Below are positions 17,430-27,776 of a DNA stretch of 54,481 nt, one piece after another. Position numbers and translations under genes: made by a program. The notes under the pieces are model-generated. The model was given only the letters and a program-made list of their open reading frames with translations, had not been told where the DNA came from and did not search any database. The stretch covers positions 1 to 54,481 of the forward strand of contig JAPPFH010000157.1 of assembly GCA_028875185.1 (NCBI GenBank). The letters run 5' to 3'. Numbering within the stretch: position 1 is the first letter of the stretch; the number at the start of each line of letters is the position of its first letter. This stretch comes from Chloroflexota bacterium (GTDB lineage Bacteria; Chloroflexota; Anaerolineae; Aggregatilineales; Phototrophicaceae).

Positions 17430-19659
17430 CATTGGCGGGCTGCCGGCGCGGCGATTGCTGGGTACGGCGATCTTGTCGGCGGGCGCTCTGCTCCTGGAAA
17501 TCGCCTTGACGCGGCTAGTGTCGCTGATCTTTTTCCCGCCCTATGTCTTCCTCATACTATCGGTTGCGATTCTCGGCATCAGCATTGGCGCCGCCATCGC
17601 AGCGCTGCGTCCGGCATTAGCGGGGCGGATAGGGCTGGCGCGCGGCAGCGCGGCCGGGGCGCTGGCTGCATTATGGCTGCCGTTCTTTGTCGTCTTCGGC
17701 CGCCCCGTTGACCTGCAAATTCTGCTGTTAATCTTTATGGCGCTCCCCTACGTCTGTTTCGGTCTGGTAATTTCTACCCTGTTCGGCGCGCATGCTCAAG
17801 CAAGCCGCGTCCTCTATATGGGCGACCTAGTCGGCGCTGGCTGTGGCGCGCTCTTGGCGATTCCGCTTCTGAACCGGTTTGGCGCAGTAGACACGATAAT
17901 GCTGGCGGCTCTGGGTTTTTCGGCTGCGGCGTTTTATTTTGCCACTGGGCGTGATCGCTATATCGCCATCAGCTGTTTTGGCATCTGCGGCGTCGCCTTC
18001 GCCGCTAATGTGAGCAGCCCAAAGCTGGAAGTTGATCCGGCAATGCTGGCGAAAGAAAAACCGATCGTGGGCGTCTTGTCCGCTGGCGGCAGAGTCTTGG
18101 AGACGCGCTGGGACGCCTTCGCCCGCACTGATATGGTTGATCCCGGCGCTGGACGCCCGCTGCGGATTTATGTCGATGGCGGGGCTGCCTCGGTCATGCC
18201 GGCGGAAGCGGCAAGAAAAGAACTCTTGAGCGATATTGGTTTCTTCCCCTTTGCCACCGAGCAGCCCGAAAGCGTCTTCATCATTGGTCCCGGCGCTGGG
18301 CTGGATGTGTTCTTCGCCTTGCGGAGCGGCGCGCAGCGCATATCCGCCGTCGAGGTTAATGGCGCCAGCGTGGAGTTGGTTGAGGCTTGGCGTGGCTACA
18401 CTGGCGCGCTTTACGACCGAAGCGAGGTGAACGTCATCATTGATGATGGCCGCAGCGCGCTTCGGCGGTCACAGGAAAAGTATGACTTGATCTATCTCTC
18501 GCAGGTGGTGACGCTGGCGGCGGAACGCGGCGGATACGCCTTAAGCGAAAATACAGTTTACACCGCAGAAGCCTTCTCCGATTACCTGGATCATCTTGAT
18601 GAAGGTGGGCAAATCGCCTTGAAGCTCTATGACGAGGTCACCTTGACGCGCGCCGTATCAACTGCGCTCGCGGCATTGCGCGGCACTGGGCTGGACGACC
18701 AGAGAGCGCTGAATCATTTGATGGCTTTCATCGACAGCGGGAACAGCCCGCCGGCGCCCCTGCTTCTCATCAGCGCGACCGCTTTTAGCGAAGACGACTC
18801 GCTGGTTCTGGGCGCGATCGCTCGCGATGTTGGATTCACGCCCGTGTTGTTGCCGCATATCTTGGTACAGCCGCCGCTGGATGTGGTCGCCAGCGGCGCC
18901 GAATCGTTTAATGAGATTATCGCGCGCTCGGAAGCGGACATATCACCGGCGACTGATGATAAGCCTTACTTCTTCCAGTTTGAGCGGGGCATTCCAGCCA
19001 GCCTAAGCCAGCCTTTTGCCTTGGCGCTGGCGGCAGTCCTTGCCGCGATGCTGGTGGTTGCGATGCGGTTGCGGCGCGGCGCGGGACGGGCGCAGCGCGG
19101 TTATCCGCTCTTATTCGCCATGTTGGGCTTCGGTTTCATTGCGCTGGAGATTTATGCCATACAGCAGACGCGGCTCTTTCTCGGTCATCCGACGATCGCA
19201 ATTACACTGGTTCTCGTCACCTTTCTTGTTGGCGGCGGCGTCGGCAGCGGACTGAGCCAGTTGGCGGCGAGTGAATTGATTGAGCGCCGTCCGCAGTTGG
19301 CGACGGCGGCAGTGGTTATACTGTCCATAATGTGGAGCTGGCTCTGGTCCCCGCTCAGTGCATATTTCCTCGCTGAGGGTCTCGCGGCGCGCGGCCTTAT
19401 TGCGGTGCTCTCGCTACTGCCGCTGGCGCTGCTTATGGGCCTGCCGTTTCCGCAAGCTTTGAAGTTTGTTGGCATTGAGGGGGGGAACCAGGTGGCGGTC
19501 GCCTGGAGCATAAACGGTTTGATGACCGTCGTTGGCTCGATCGCCGCGGTCGTATTGTCAGTCACAGTTGGGTTCAGCGCCGTGTTATGGCTTGGCGCCG
19601 GCGCCTATGCCGTGGCGACCATAGTTCTGGCCTATGTTCACCGGCAGGAGGGAGCATGA
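17401..19659 (+). CDS. Membrane-embedded spermidine-synthase-like protein
   Basis: The 752 residues divide into an N-terminal block of about six membrane helices (20-205), a central class I methyltransferase-like/spermidine-synthase fold (about 275-490), and a C-terminal membrane block (about 540-750). The central part keeps the SAM-type glycine loop (FIIGPGAGLDVFF) and the acidic SAVEVN strand end. The Asp that spermidine synthases use for aminopropyl transfer is replaced (DLIYLSQVV where (V/I)xxDxxDP is usual). So aminopropyl transfer is doubtful. The start at 17401 overlaps the permease gene by 29 bases; its stop overlaps the next start (ATGA). The substrate is unknown. Confidence 0.75.
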   Translation: MRLTLSFGASIGGLPARRLLGTAILSAGALLLEIALTRLVSLIFFPPYVFLILSVAILGISIGAAIAALRPALAGRIGLARGSAAGALAALWLPFFVVFGRPVDLQILLLIFMALPYVCFGLVISTLFGAHAQASRVLYMGDLVGAGCGALLAIPLLNRFGAVDTIMLAALGFSAAAFYFATGRDRYIAISCFGICGVAFAANVSSPKLEVDPAMLAKEKPIVGVLSAGGRVLETRWDAFARTDMVDPGAGRPLRIYVDGGAASVMPAEAARKELLSDIGFFPFATEQPESVFIIGPGAGLDVFFALRSGAQRISAVEVNGASVELVEAWRGYTGALYDRSEVNVIIDDGRSALRRSQEKYDLIYLSQVVTLAAERGGYALSENTVYTAEAFSDYLDHLDEGGQIALKLYDEVTLTRAVSTALAALRGTGLDDQRALNHLMAFIDSGNSPPAPLLLISATAFSEDDSLVLGAIARDVGFTPVLLPHILVQPPLDVVASGAESFNEIIARSEADISPATDDKPYFFQFERGIPASLSQPFALALAAVLAAMLVVAMRLRRGAGRAQRGYPLLFAMLGFGFIALEIYAIQQTRLFLGHPTIAITLVLVTFLVGGGVGSGLSQLAASELIERRPQLATAAVVILSIMWSWLWSPLSAYFLAEGLAARGLIAVLSLLPLALLMGLPFPQALKFVGIEGGNQVAVAWSINGLMTVVGSIAAVVLSVTVGFSAVLWLGAGAYAVATIVLAYVHRQEGA

Positions 19660-21467
19660 CCTTCGAATCGAGTTCGGAAATCACTGCGTTAATTGTGTCG
19701 CTGGCTCGAATCGGTCGCTGCTGGTCGCCGTCGTTTGCGCCTGATGGCGACGAGTTGGCCTTCATCAGCGACTTGACTGGAAAGCCGCAGGTTTGGCGGA
19801 TGCCGGCCGCGGGTGGATTTCCCTCTGCGGTGACCGCCTTTGACGAGCAAGTTTCGCTCGTGATTTGGTCGCCGGACGGCCGCTGGCTCGCCGTCGAATC
19901 CGCGCCGGGCGGCGGCATGAATTCGCAAATCGATATCGTCCGTCCTGATGGGAGTGACCGCCGGCGCTTGACCGCGGGCGGCAGCAGCAACAACTGGCTG
20001 GGCGCTTGGACAAAGGATGGGCGAAGCCTCTTGTACTCGTCGAATCAAGAATCGGCGGATACGATGGAGTGCTTTCGCATAACGCTCGATACCGGCGCCA
20101 CTGAAAAGCTGACGAGCGCGGGCGGTACAACTGTGATCGAAGACAGCAGTGCAGACGGCGCGCGACTGCTCATCAAGCGCGTCGCCTATCGTGGCGACAA
20201 CAACTTGTATCTGTTGGAGACTAGCAGCGGAGGCGAGCGGCTGCTGACGGCGCACGACCCGCCCGCCAGCTTTGAGAACGCGCGCTTTTCGCACGATGAG
20301 CGGGCTGTTTTCGCCATTTCCAATCAAGATACCGACATGGCTTGCCTTTGCCGATTGTCGCTGGCGCCGGGCTCAAAATGGGAAATCGCGCGCGCTCGCG
20401 CCGACGCCGAGCTGGCCGAATTCGCGCTGAGCAGGCATGGAGGGCTGGCGGCGCTAGTCTGGAATATCGCCGGACAAAATGAACTGGAACTGGTTGCGTT
20501 GGCGAACGAAATGGAAGGGCAGCTAATTGAACTGCCGGGCGAGATTATCGAATCGCTGCGCTTCTCCCCCGATGGATCGACGCTGGCGCTGTGCCTTTCG
20601 GGCGCGCGCGCGCCGCAAGATATCTGGCGGCTGAATATCGACAGCTGCGGAACGCGGCAATTGACGCGCAGCCCGCATGTCGGCGTGAATCTTGAGCAAC
20701 TGGTCGGCGCCCGTCTGCTCAAGTATCGCGCCCATGATGACTTGCCCTTGAGCGGATGGCATTATACGCCGCGGCTTGGCGACGCCCCTTATCCGACGGT
20801 CTTAAGTTTCCATGGCGGGCCCGAAGGGCAGGAGCAGCCACGTTTTCGCTACGATTATCAAGCCTTGCTGGCGCAAGGGATCGCTGTCTTCGCGCCAAAC
20901 GTCCGTGGCTCATCAGGCTTTGGGCTGCGCTTCGTGAATCTGGACAATGGCGCGCTGCGCTTCCACGCGATACAAGACATCGCCACGACAGCGCAGTTTC
21001 TTGTAGAGAGCGGCTTTGCCGACCCCGGCCGCCTGGGCATCATGGGCGGCTCATACGGCGGTTACATGACGATGGCGGGCTTGGCGCATTATCCGGACCT
21101 GTTTGCCGCCGGTGTTAATCTCTATGGCGTCGTTAATTTCAAGACTTTCTTCGAGCTTACGGAACCCTGGATGGCGAGCGTCTCCAAAATTGAATATGGC
21201 GATCCGGAGACGGAAGGCTGCTTGTTAGAGGCGCTTTCGCCTATCCACAAACTGGATCGGGTTAGGGCGCCGACGCTGGTGCTGCACGGCGCGAACGACA
21301 CCAACGTACCGGTCCACGAAGCGGAGCAGGTCGTCGCAGCGCTGCGAGCGCGCGATGTGCCGGTGGAGTATATTTTATTTCCCGATGAGGGACACGGGTT
21401 CACCAACGAGCGCAATCGCATTACAGCCGCCGCTGCCATAGTCAACTGGTTCGCCAAGACCCTTTAG
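19656..21467 (+). CDS. S9 family peptidase (prolyl oligopeptidase/acylaminoacyl-peptidase type)
   Basis: Serine peptidase acting on short peptides. The N-terminal half is a beta-propeller with WSPDG, WTKDG and FSPDG repeats that restrict access to small substrates. The C-terminal alpha/beta-hydrolase domain has the nucleophile in GIMGGSYGGYMT, the Asp in HGANDTNVPV and the His in DEGHGFTNE. No signal peptide is seen, so it should be cytoplasmic. The ATG at 19656 overlaps the previous stop (ATGA) and follows AGGAGGG, which settles the start; 603 residues is usual. Its place behind a peptide transporter suggests it degrades imported peptides. Confidence 0.92.
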   Translation: MTFESSSEITALIVSLARIGRCWSPSFAPDGDELAFISDLTGKPQVWRMPAAGGFPSAVTAFDEQVSLVIWSPDGRWLAVESAPGGGMNSQIDIVRPDGSDRRRLTAGGSSNNWLGAWTKDGRSLLYSSNQESADTMECFRITLDTGATEKLTSAGGTTVIEDSSADGARLLIKRVAYRGDNNLYLLETSSGGERLLTAHDPPASFENARFSHDERAVFAISNQDTDMACLCRLSLAPGSKWEIARARADAELAEFALSRHGGLAALVWNIAGQNELELVALANEMEGQLIELPGEIIESLRFSPDGSTLALCLSGARAPQDIWRLNIDSCGTRQLTRSPHVGVNLEQLVGARLLKYRAHDDLPLSGWHYTPRLGDAPYPTVLSFHGGPEGQEQPRFRYDYQALLAQGIAVFAPNVRGSSGFGLRFVNLDNGALRFHAIQDIATTAQFLVESGFADPGRLGIMGGSYGGYMTMAGLAHYPDLFAAGVNLYGVVNFKTFFELTEPWMASVSKIEYGDPETEGCLLEALSPIHKLDRVRAPTLVLHGANDTNVPVHEAEQVVAALRARDVPVEYILFPDEGHGFTNERNRITAAAAIVNWFAKTL

Positions 21468-21573
21468 CGCTTGCGCTCGAGGGAGGATAGCTGTGGTATT
21501 CGACTGCTTGCGCGCGACAGATTTGCTAAGATGTAAGTGTGACCAGCGCTAAAATAAGGAAGAGGTCGAAACA

Positions 21574-22407
21574 ATGAGTGAGATGACGATTGGCTGTGCC
21601 TTGTGGACCTTGGGCGCGACGCCGGATGTGGCGGCGCTGGCGCGTCAGATGGAGATCGCGGCCGAGATAGGCTGCGCATCGGTACAGCCCTGGATCGTGA
21701 ATGTGGAGTACGATCCGTGCATACTGGATCCCGAAGTGGGGTCGGCGGAAGATCGGCGCGAAGTGCGGCGAATCGCCGAATCGCTGGGGCTGTCGTTCAG
21801 CGGCTTCTGCGCGCAGCTGCAAGGGGCGGTCACTTGGGGCGGCCTTGAGGAGAGCGAAGGCTTGCAGTGGCGGATCGACAAGACGAAGCAGGCGCTGGAC
21901 ACCACGGCTGAATTGGGCGGAAATGTTGTGACGACGCACGCCGGCGTTCTGCCGGAGGACAAGTTGGATCCAGCATACGAGATCCTGCTGAGGTCGGTTG
22001 GCGAGATTGCCGAGCACGGCGCGAAGGTGGGTGTGTATTTCGCGCTTGAAACTGGGCAGGAGACGCCAAAGGCGCTGGGCGACTTCATTGACGAGATCGG
22101 CAATCCCTGGCTCAAAGTGAATTACGATCCCTGCAACTTGCTGCGATTCGGCTCGGAAGCGGGCACGATCCAAGGTGTGCGCATCCTCGGCGACAAAATC
22201 ATCCACACTCACGCCAAAGATTGGAATCCGGCGACGATGGGTGCGACCTGCGGCGAAGGGCTGGTGCCTTGGGACGGCTACATTCAGGCATTGCGCGACA
22301 TCGCTTATAGCGGCGTCCTGGCGATAGAAGACGAGACCGGCAACGAAAACATGATTGAGTCGATCGGGCGCAGTTACGCCTTTTTGCAAGGATTTCTCGA
22401 TGCTTAA
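21574..22407 (+). CDS. Sugar phosphate isomerase/epimerase family TIM-barrel protein
   Basis: AP_endonuc_2 family (xylose isomerase-like barrel). The usual metal ligands can be placed: Glu in YFALETGQET, Asp in VNYDPCNLL, His in THAKDW and Glu in LAIEDETG. Such proteins isomerise or epimerise keto sugars or inositol intermediates. The 277-residue length is normal. AGGAAGAGG precedes the ATG. Its last eight bases overlap the next gene, a Gfo/Idh/MocA oxidoreductase, a very common partnership in sugar and cyclitol breakdown. Confidence 0.88.
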   Translation: MSEMTIGCALWTLGATPDVAALARQMEIAAEIGCASVQPWIVNVEYDPCILDPEVGSAEDRREVRRIAESLGLSFSGFCAQLQGAVTWGGLEESEGLQWRIDKTKQALDTTAELGGNVVTTHAGVLPEDKLDPAYEILLRSVGEIAEHGAKVGVYFALETGQETPKALGDFIDEIGNPWLKVNYDPCNLLRFGSEAGTIQGVRILGDKIIHTHAKDWNPATMGATCGEGLVPWDGYIQALRDIAYSGVLAIEDETGNENMIESIGRSYAFLQGFLDA

Positions 22408-23449
22408 CATCGGCATTCTGGGCGCTGGCGGCATCGCCGCCTTGAGCCACTTGCCGGAGATTGGCGCGGTCGACGGCATGCGCGTGACCCACTTATGCGG
22501 ACGCCGGGAGCGGCGTCTGCGCCTGCTCTGCGAGCGCTTTGATGTGCCGCGTTATTCGACGAATTGGGGGGACCTGCTGGATGATGACGACCTGGACGCT
22601 GTCATAGTCTCTTTGCCGCATCCGCTGCGAGCCGAAGCCGGATTGGCCGTGCTCAAGCGCGGGCTTCATCTGTTCATGCAGAAACCGCTTTGCACATCGA
22701 TCGATGAGGCGAATCAACTGGTTAGCGCCAGCGCATCGCGACCTGGGCAAGTGGTTTATTGCCGGCCTTCTTTTGACGCGGCAGTCTACGAAATGCGACG
22801 ACAATTGGAAGTCGGCGCAATTGGCGCTGTCTCGGGCGCGCTCGCGCGGCACAGCCACGGCGGGCCCGAGATCTATTACACCGAGGTGGCTGACGCCTTC
22901 GAAGAGCCTCGCCTGGAAAACGACCTTTGGTTTTACAATGCCGATGCAGCCGGCGGCGGCGCGCTAATCGACATGGGCGTCTACTCAATCGCCAATTTGG
23001 TCGCGATTTTGGGCAAGGTTGATTCGGTAACGGCGCGCATGACAACCGTGGACAAACCGACAGCGCTGGAGGATACGGCAACGCTGATTCTGGAATTCGC
23101 CAATGGGGCGTTGGCGACCGCGGAAACCGGCTGGTGCGATCCAGCGCGCTCATCGTACTTGCGCGCGCATGGCACGGCAGGAAAGCTCGTTTTGCGTGGC
23201 GATGCTATCGATTACATTCGCCCCAGTTCGTACGAGCGCGAATGGGCGGCGCCGCTAATTGATGAGATTGTCCCAGCGCCGATCCCCAATCAGCATGAAG
23301 AATGGCGGCGCTGCATCGAAAACGGCGAACAGCCGGAAATCTCGAACCTGTGGCTGGCGCGCCACGTCAGCGAAATCATGCTCGCCGCTGTCCGGTCGAA
23401 CGCAGACGGTCGGCGCGTCGCGATTCGCTCGGCGCCGCGGATTAACTAG
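22400..23449 (+). CDS. Gfo/Idh/MocA family oxidoreductase
   Basis: NAD(P)-dependent dehydrogenase of sugars or cyclitols. The Rossmann motif is GILGAGGIA at residues 5-13. The catalytic-lysine motif reads MQKPLCT where EKP is usual, so the Glu has become Gln while the Lys remains. The C-terminal domain has GGGALIDMGVYSI, the segment that supplies the conserved Asp and neighbouring substrate residues. The ATG at 22400 overlaps the stop of the isomerase gene (ATGCTTAA) and has AAGGA upstream, so I did not use an earlier in-frame start. It converges on the GH51 gene with an 11-base gap. Confidence 0.9.
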   Translation: MLNIGILGAGGIAALSHLPEIGAVDGMRVTHLCGRRERRLRLLCERFDVPRYSTNWGDLLDDDDLDAVIVSLPHPLRAEAGLAVLKRGLHLFMQKPLCTSIDEANQLVSASASRPGQVVYCRPSFDAAVYEMRRQLEVGAIGAVSGALARHSHGGPEIYYTEVADAFEEPRLENDLWFYNADAAGGGALIDMGVYSIANLVAILGKVDSVTARMTTVDKPTALEDTATLILEFANGALATAETGWCDPARSSYLRAHGTAGKLVLRGDAIDYIRPSSYEREWAAPLIDEIVPAPIPNQHEEWRRCIENGEQPEISNLWLARHVSEIMLAAVRSNADGRRVAIRSAPRIN

Positions 23450-23460
23450 CGCCTGACCTT

Positions 23461-24969
23461 TTACAGTTCGACGCCCAGCGCTGTGAAGGAGAGCGGCGGC
23501 AAGCTCATCTGCGCGGCGCCGTCAATTATTCTTGGCGCGTAAATGGCCTGCGTCGTCACGTGATTGGGATCTTCCCAACTGTTATAGGCTTTGGGGTCAT
23601 TGCCCGATAACTGCTGCGCCGAACTTATCCTCTTGGGCGCGACATCCCCCCAGCAGATCTCGATGGGAATGCGCTCGGTCAAACTGCGATTGACGACAAA
23701 TATCGCGTGCTCGCCGGCCGCTTCATCGTAAGATGCGGAAACATCAAGCAGGGGCATATCGCCAAACTGCTTGGTCTCGTAGCGCGGCGCGTCGACGAGC
23801 AAGTCGAGCGAGTTGCCGCTCGCCATTTGGCTGAACATAAGCAGCGGATAGAAGGTCGTTTGCTTGAGTACATTGTCGCGGGTGGTCAAAATCGGCGCGA
23901 TGACATTGACGATTTGGGCGATGCAGGCGATCTTCAGCACATCGGCGCGGCGCAGGAAGACGTTCAGCCATTGCGCGACCACGAGCGCGTCTTCGAGGTT
24001 GTAGACCTCTTCAATAAGATGCGGCGCTTCCGTCCAGCCGCCTCGCCTATCCGCGGTTTCGCGCGCCTTGTACCAGACATTCCACTCGTCCCAGGAGAGG
24101 TAGACATCGTGTTTTGAACGGGTTTTGGCTTTGACGTAACGCAGAACCGCCGCGACTGTGTCGACATAATCTTCAAATTCGGCGCTAAGCGCGAGGAAGC
24201 TCGGCGTATCATCTTCGATGTTGTTAGCGTAATAATGCATGGAGTGGTATTGCACTAGGTCCCAACAAAGCTCCAAACCGATCCGATCCCATTCGGGATA
24301 AGTCGGCATTAGCGAGCTCGACGAGCCGCAGAGCACTAGCTCGACCGAGTCATCATGCAGGCGCATGAGTTTGGCCGCTTCCCGCGCCTTCTTGCCGTAA
24401 TCGATCGCGTCAAGGTGGCCGATCTGCCAAGGTCCGTCCATCTCGTTGCCCAGGCACCAATACTTGACGCCGTATGGGGCTTCACAGCCGTTTGACACGC
24501 GCATATTGGCGTATTGCGTCCCGGCGGGCGCGTTGCAGTATTCGACCAGATTGGCGGCGTCTTGAATCGTCCCCGTGCCCAGATTGACCGCCAGCATCGG
24601 CTCACTATCGATTTCGCGGCAGAAGCGAATGAATTCGTCGGCGCCGAAGTGATTGCTCTCGATCGATTGCCAGGCGAGTTCACGCCGAGCGGGCCGCTGG
24701 TCTTTCGGCCCGATGCCATCTTCCCAGCGATAACCGCTGACGAAGTTGCCGCCGGGGTAACGCATCGAGCGAAAGTTCAATTCGCGCAGCGCCGCCAGCA
24801 CATCTTCACGCAATCCCTTATCGTTGGCTTGAGGTGACGTTGGGTCGTAGATGCCCCCGTAAATACAGCGCCCCAAGTGTTCGGCGAATCCGCTGAAGAG
24901 CAGCGGCGATATCTCGCTGATGACGCGCTTGCTGTCGATAAGGATTCGGGCGGATTTTGGATCGCTCAT
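23461..24969 (-). CDS. Alpha-L-arabinofuranosidase, glycoside hydrolase family 51
   Basis: Releases alpha-L-arabinofuranose from arabinan and arabinoxylan fragments. The TIM barrel shows the acid/base Glu in [10 protein letters not shown] and the nucleophile Glu in [20 protein letters not shown] and HLGRCIYGG are family hallmarks. A beta-sandwich follows, ending [12 protein letters not shown]. The 502-residue length is typical and there is no signal peptide, so it is intracellular. GAGAGGAA precedes the ATG. Together with the GH127 enzyme at 2942 it would handle both anomers of arabinofuranose. Confidence 0.93.
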   Translation of the reverse strand: MSDPKSARILIDSKRVISEISPLLFSGFAEHLGRCIYGGIYDPTSPQANDKGLREDVLAALRELNFRSMRYPGGNFVSGYRWEDGIGPKDQRPARRELAWQSIESNHFGADEFIRFCREIDSEPMLAVNLGTGTIQDAANLVEYCNAPAGTQYANMRVSNGCEAPYGVKYWCLGNEMDGPWQIGHLDAIDYGKKAREAAKLMRLHDDSVELVLCGSSSSLMPTYPEWDRIGLELCWDLVQYHSMHYYANNIEDDTPSFLALSAEFEDYVDTVAAVLRYVKAKTRSKHDVYLSWDEWNVWYKARETADRRGGWTEAPHLIEEVYNLEDALVVAQWLNVFLRRADVLKIACIAQIVNVIAPILTTRDNVLKQTTFYPLLMFSQMASGNSLDLLVDAPRYETKQFGDMPLLDVSASYDEAAGEHAIFVVNRSLTERIPIEICWGDVAPKRISSAQQLSGNDPKAYNSWEDPNHVTTQAIYAPRIIDGAAQMSLPPLSFTALGVEL

Positions 24970-25104
24970 GCCGCATTCCTCTCTATAGAGTCAACTCATT
25001 ACAATTTGCTTGCCCGCTTTCGAGGAGGTCAAGCTTCAATTCAAGCTCGTTGGACTAATGCCCCAAGCTAAGGGCGGCGGCGCGTTTTCCGGCAGTGTGA
25101 CTGG

Positions 25105-27579
25105 TCAACTGCCTGATGACAGATCAAGCGTTGAAGCGCCCCAAATGTCGCGATTGTATTCCGCAATCGTCCGATCGGACGAGAAAAAGCCTGAACGCGC
25201 CGCGTTGAGGATCGACATCGTCGTCCAACGTTCGATATCGGCGTATGCTTCATCCACTTTGCCCTGGCATGCGAGATAATCGGCGAAATCGGCGCAGAGC
25301 ATATACTCGTCATGATAGACCAGCGAGTCGACAATTGGGCGGAAGACGCTGGTATCGCCGCCGGAGAACTGGCCGGAGACGATCCAGTCGATCGCGGCGC
25401 GCAGGTCGCTGTTTGCGTCGATGGTGGCGCGCGGATCGTAGCCGCTTGCTTTGGCGGCGAATACATCTTCGGTCGTCAAGCCGAATAGGAAAAAGTTCTC
25501 AGCGCCGACGCGTTCGCGGATCTCGATATTAGCGCCATCCAGCGTGCCGATGGTCAGGGCGCCATTGAGAGCGAACTTCATATTTCCGGTGCCGGACGCT
25601 TCCTTGCCAGCCAGCGAGATTTGCTCAGAAATATCGGCGGCGGGATAGATCAGCTGGCCCGCGGTGACGTTGAAGTTGGGAATGAAGACGACGCGCAGCC
25701 GGTCGGCGCTGACCGGATCGCGATTGACCACATCAGCCACCGAGTTTATCAGCTTGATAATCAGCTTCGCCATGTAATAGCCGGGCGCGGCTTTGGCGCC
25801 GAAAATGAACGTTTTGGGCGCTTGCTCCGCATTTGGATCCAGCTTCAATTGCTGATAGAGATGAATAATATGCAAGGTCTTGAGGAGCTGCCGTTTATAT
25901 TCATGCAGCCGTTTGACCATAATGTCGAAGAGCGAGTCTGTGTTGATGGCCAAGCCGCAGCGATCTTCGATGTATTCGGCCAATTGCTGCTTGTTGGCTT
26001 TCTTCATTTGGCGCCAGGCGATGCGGAAGTCTGGATCGTCGACAAAATCTTCCAGGCGCGCAAGCTGGTCCAGGTCCGTCAGCCATCCATCGCCGATTCG
26101 CTCTGTAATCAATTCCGAAAGAATCGGATTCGCCAAACGCATGAAGCGGCGAGGCGTAACGCCATTAGTCTTGTTGCCGAATTTCTCTGGCCAAAGCGCG
26201 GCAAAATCTGGGAAGACATGCGATTGCAGCAGGTCGGATTGCAGCTCGGCAACGCCATTGATGGAATAACTGCCGATGCAAGCGAGGTTCGCCATGCGCA
26301 CTTGTTTTTCCGCGCTCTCTTCAATGATCGACATACGTTCAATCCGCCCGATATCATTGGGGAAGGTCATACGTGCGGAATCCAGAAAGCGGTGGTTGAT
26401 CTCGTAGATGATTTCGAGATGGCGCGGCAGCGCCTTTTCCATTAGCCAAACGGGCCACTTCTCCAGCGCTTCGGGCAGCAAGGTATGCTGGGTCGAGGCG
26501 AATGTCCGCGTGGTGATGCTCCAGGCGCGCTCCCAATCAAGCAGGTATAGATCGACCAGCAAGCGCAAGAATTCGGCGATAGCGATGACCGGATGCGAAT
26601 CGTTTAGGTGGATAACCGCCACGTTGGGCAGTTCATCCCATTCCACATTCTTGATCTTGAAACGCTTGATTATGTTGTCCAGCGAGCAGGCGACGAAGAA
26701 ATACTGCTGTTTGAGGCGCAGTTCCTTGCCTTGCGGCGTGTTGTCATTGGGATAGAGCACTTTGGTGACATTCTCGGAACTGGTCTTCTGTTCAACCGCC
26801 CGCGAATAATCGCCGACATCGAAGAGCTGCAAGTCGAATTCGCGGGTGGCGCGCGCGCTCCAGAGCCGCAGCATATTGACGGTCTTGGTCTTGTAGCCGG
26901 GCACGAGCGTGTGATAAGGCTGGCCCATGATCGTCTGCCCCGGGCGCCATCGAACGCGGTAATTGCCATCGCCGTCGGTGTAGCTCTCGGTGCAGCCGCC
27001 GAAGCCGACCTCGACCATGTCGTCCGGCTGGGGAAACTCCCAGGGATTGCCGTAATAGAGCCACTCATCGGGACTTTCGATCTGCCAGCCATCGCTGAAG
27101 GACTGGCGGAATATGCCATATTCGTAACGTATGCCGTAGCCAACAGCGGGAATGTTCAAGGTCGCAAGGGAATCCATGAAGCAGGCGGAAAGCCTTCCCA
27201 AACCGCCATTGCCCAAGCCCGGTTCAATATCGAGCTGGCAGAGTTCAGCCAAGTCAAGGTTGTGGCGCTGCATGGTGTCCTGCGCCAGCGCGAAGGTATC
27301 GGTGTATAGCAGGTTCTTCTCGAGCTGCTGGCCGATCAGGTATTCGGCTGAAAGGTAATAGACGAATTTGGGATTCTGCCGGAAATAGCAATCGACGTTT
27401 TGCTGCCAGTTGTACATCATGTAATCGCGGACGGTATGAGCGAGGGCGAAATACAGATCATGCTGGGTCGCCGTATAAATGGCTTGACCGCGGGTGTAAT
27501 AGAGATTGTCGCGGAAAGCTTGGTCAAAGGCTTCTTGGGAATGTTTAACTTCAGTGATGTTCTCGAAGTCCGCTATCAC
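25105..27579 (-). CDS. glgP: Glycogen/maltodextrin phosphorylase (GT35)
   Basis: Phosphorolyses alpha-1,4-glucan to glucose 1-phosphate. The pyridoxal-phosphate lysine lies in [20 protein letters not shown] (partly quoted), preceded by [29 protein letters not shown] and [16 protein letters not shown]-type segments are characteristic. The 824 residues match bacterial GlgP. The GTG start at 27579 has GGAGG about ten bases upstream. It stands alone on the minus strand, divergent from a sulfatase gene. The 135-base spacer to the GH51 gene has a weak hairpin (GGCAGT/ACTGCC) but no clear terminator. Confidence 0.96.
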   Translation of the reverse strand: MIADFENITEVKHSQEAFDQAFRDNLYYTRGQAIYTATQHDLYFALAHTVRDYMMYNWQQNVDCYFRQNPKFVYYLSAEYLIGQQLEKNLLYTDTFALAQDTMQRHNLDLAELCQLDIEPGLGNGGLGRLSACFMDSLATLNIPAVGYGIRYEYGIFRQSFSDGWQIESPDEWLYYGNPWEFPQPDDMVEVGFGGCTESYTDGDGNYRVRWRPGQTIMGQPYHTLVPGYKTKTVNMLRLWSARATREFDLQLFDVGDYSRAVEQKTSSENVTKVLYPNDNTPQGKELRLKQQYFFVACSLDNIIKRFKIKNVEWDELPNVAVIHLNDSHPVIAIAEFLRLLVDLYLLDWERAWSITTRTFASTQHTLLPEALEKWPVWLMEKALPRHLEIIYEINHRFLDSARMTFPNDIGRIERMSIIEESAEKQVRMANLACIGSYSINGVAELQSDLLQSHVFPDFAALWPEKFGNKTNGVTPRRFMRLANPILSELITERIGDGWLTDLDQLARLEDFVDDPDFRIAWRQMKKANKQQLAEYIEDRCGLAINTDSLFDIMVKRLHEYKRQLLKTLHIIHLYQQLKLDPNAEQAPKTFIFGAKAAPGYYMAKLIIKLINSVADVVNRDPVSADRLRVVFIPNFNVTAGQLIYPAADISEQISLAGKEASGTGNMKFALNGALTIGTLDGANIEIRERVGAENFFLFGLTTEDVFAAKASGYDPRATIDANSDLRAAIDWIVSGQFSGGDTSVFRPIVDSLVYHDEYMLCADFADYLACQGKVDEAYADIERWTTMSILNAARSGFFSSDRTIAEYNRDIWGASTLDLSSGS

Positions 27580-27776
27580 GATTCTTTATCCTCCAAATGG
27601 GGAGCAGCGCTCCACGGCGTCGGTCGCGTCAATGTGAGCGTTAGCGCTGCTGCCTGCGCACACAATCCACCTATCATAACAGCGCCTGTTGCATTTTGCC
27701 TACAACTTTGCCTTTTCGCCAGGCGGCCGCCACCGCGCTACAATAACGCAGGCGCAGTTCAAGCGAGGGGCATCCG

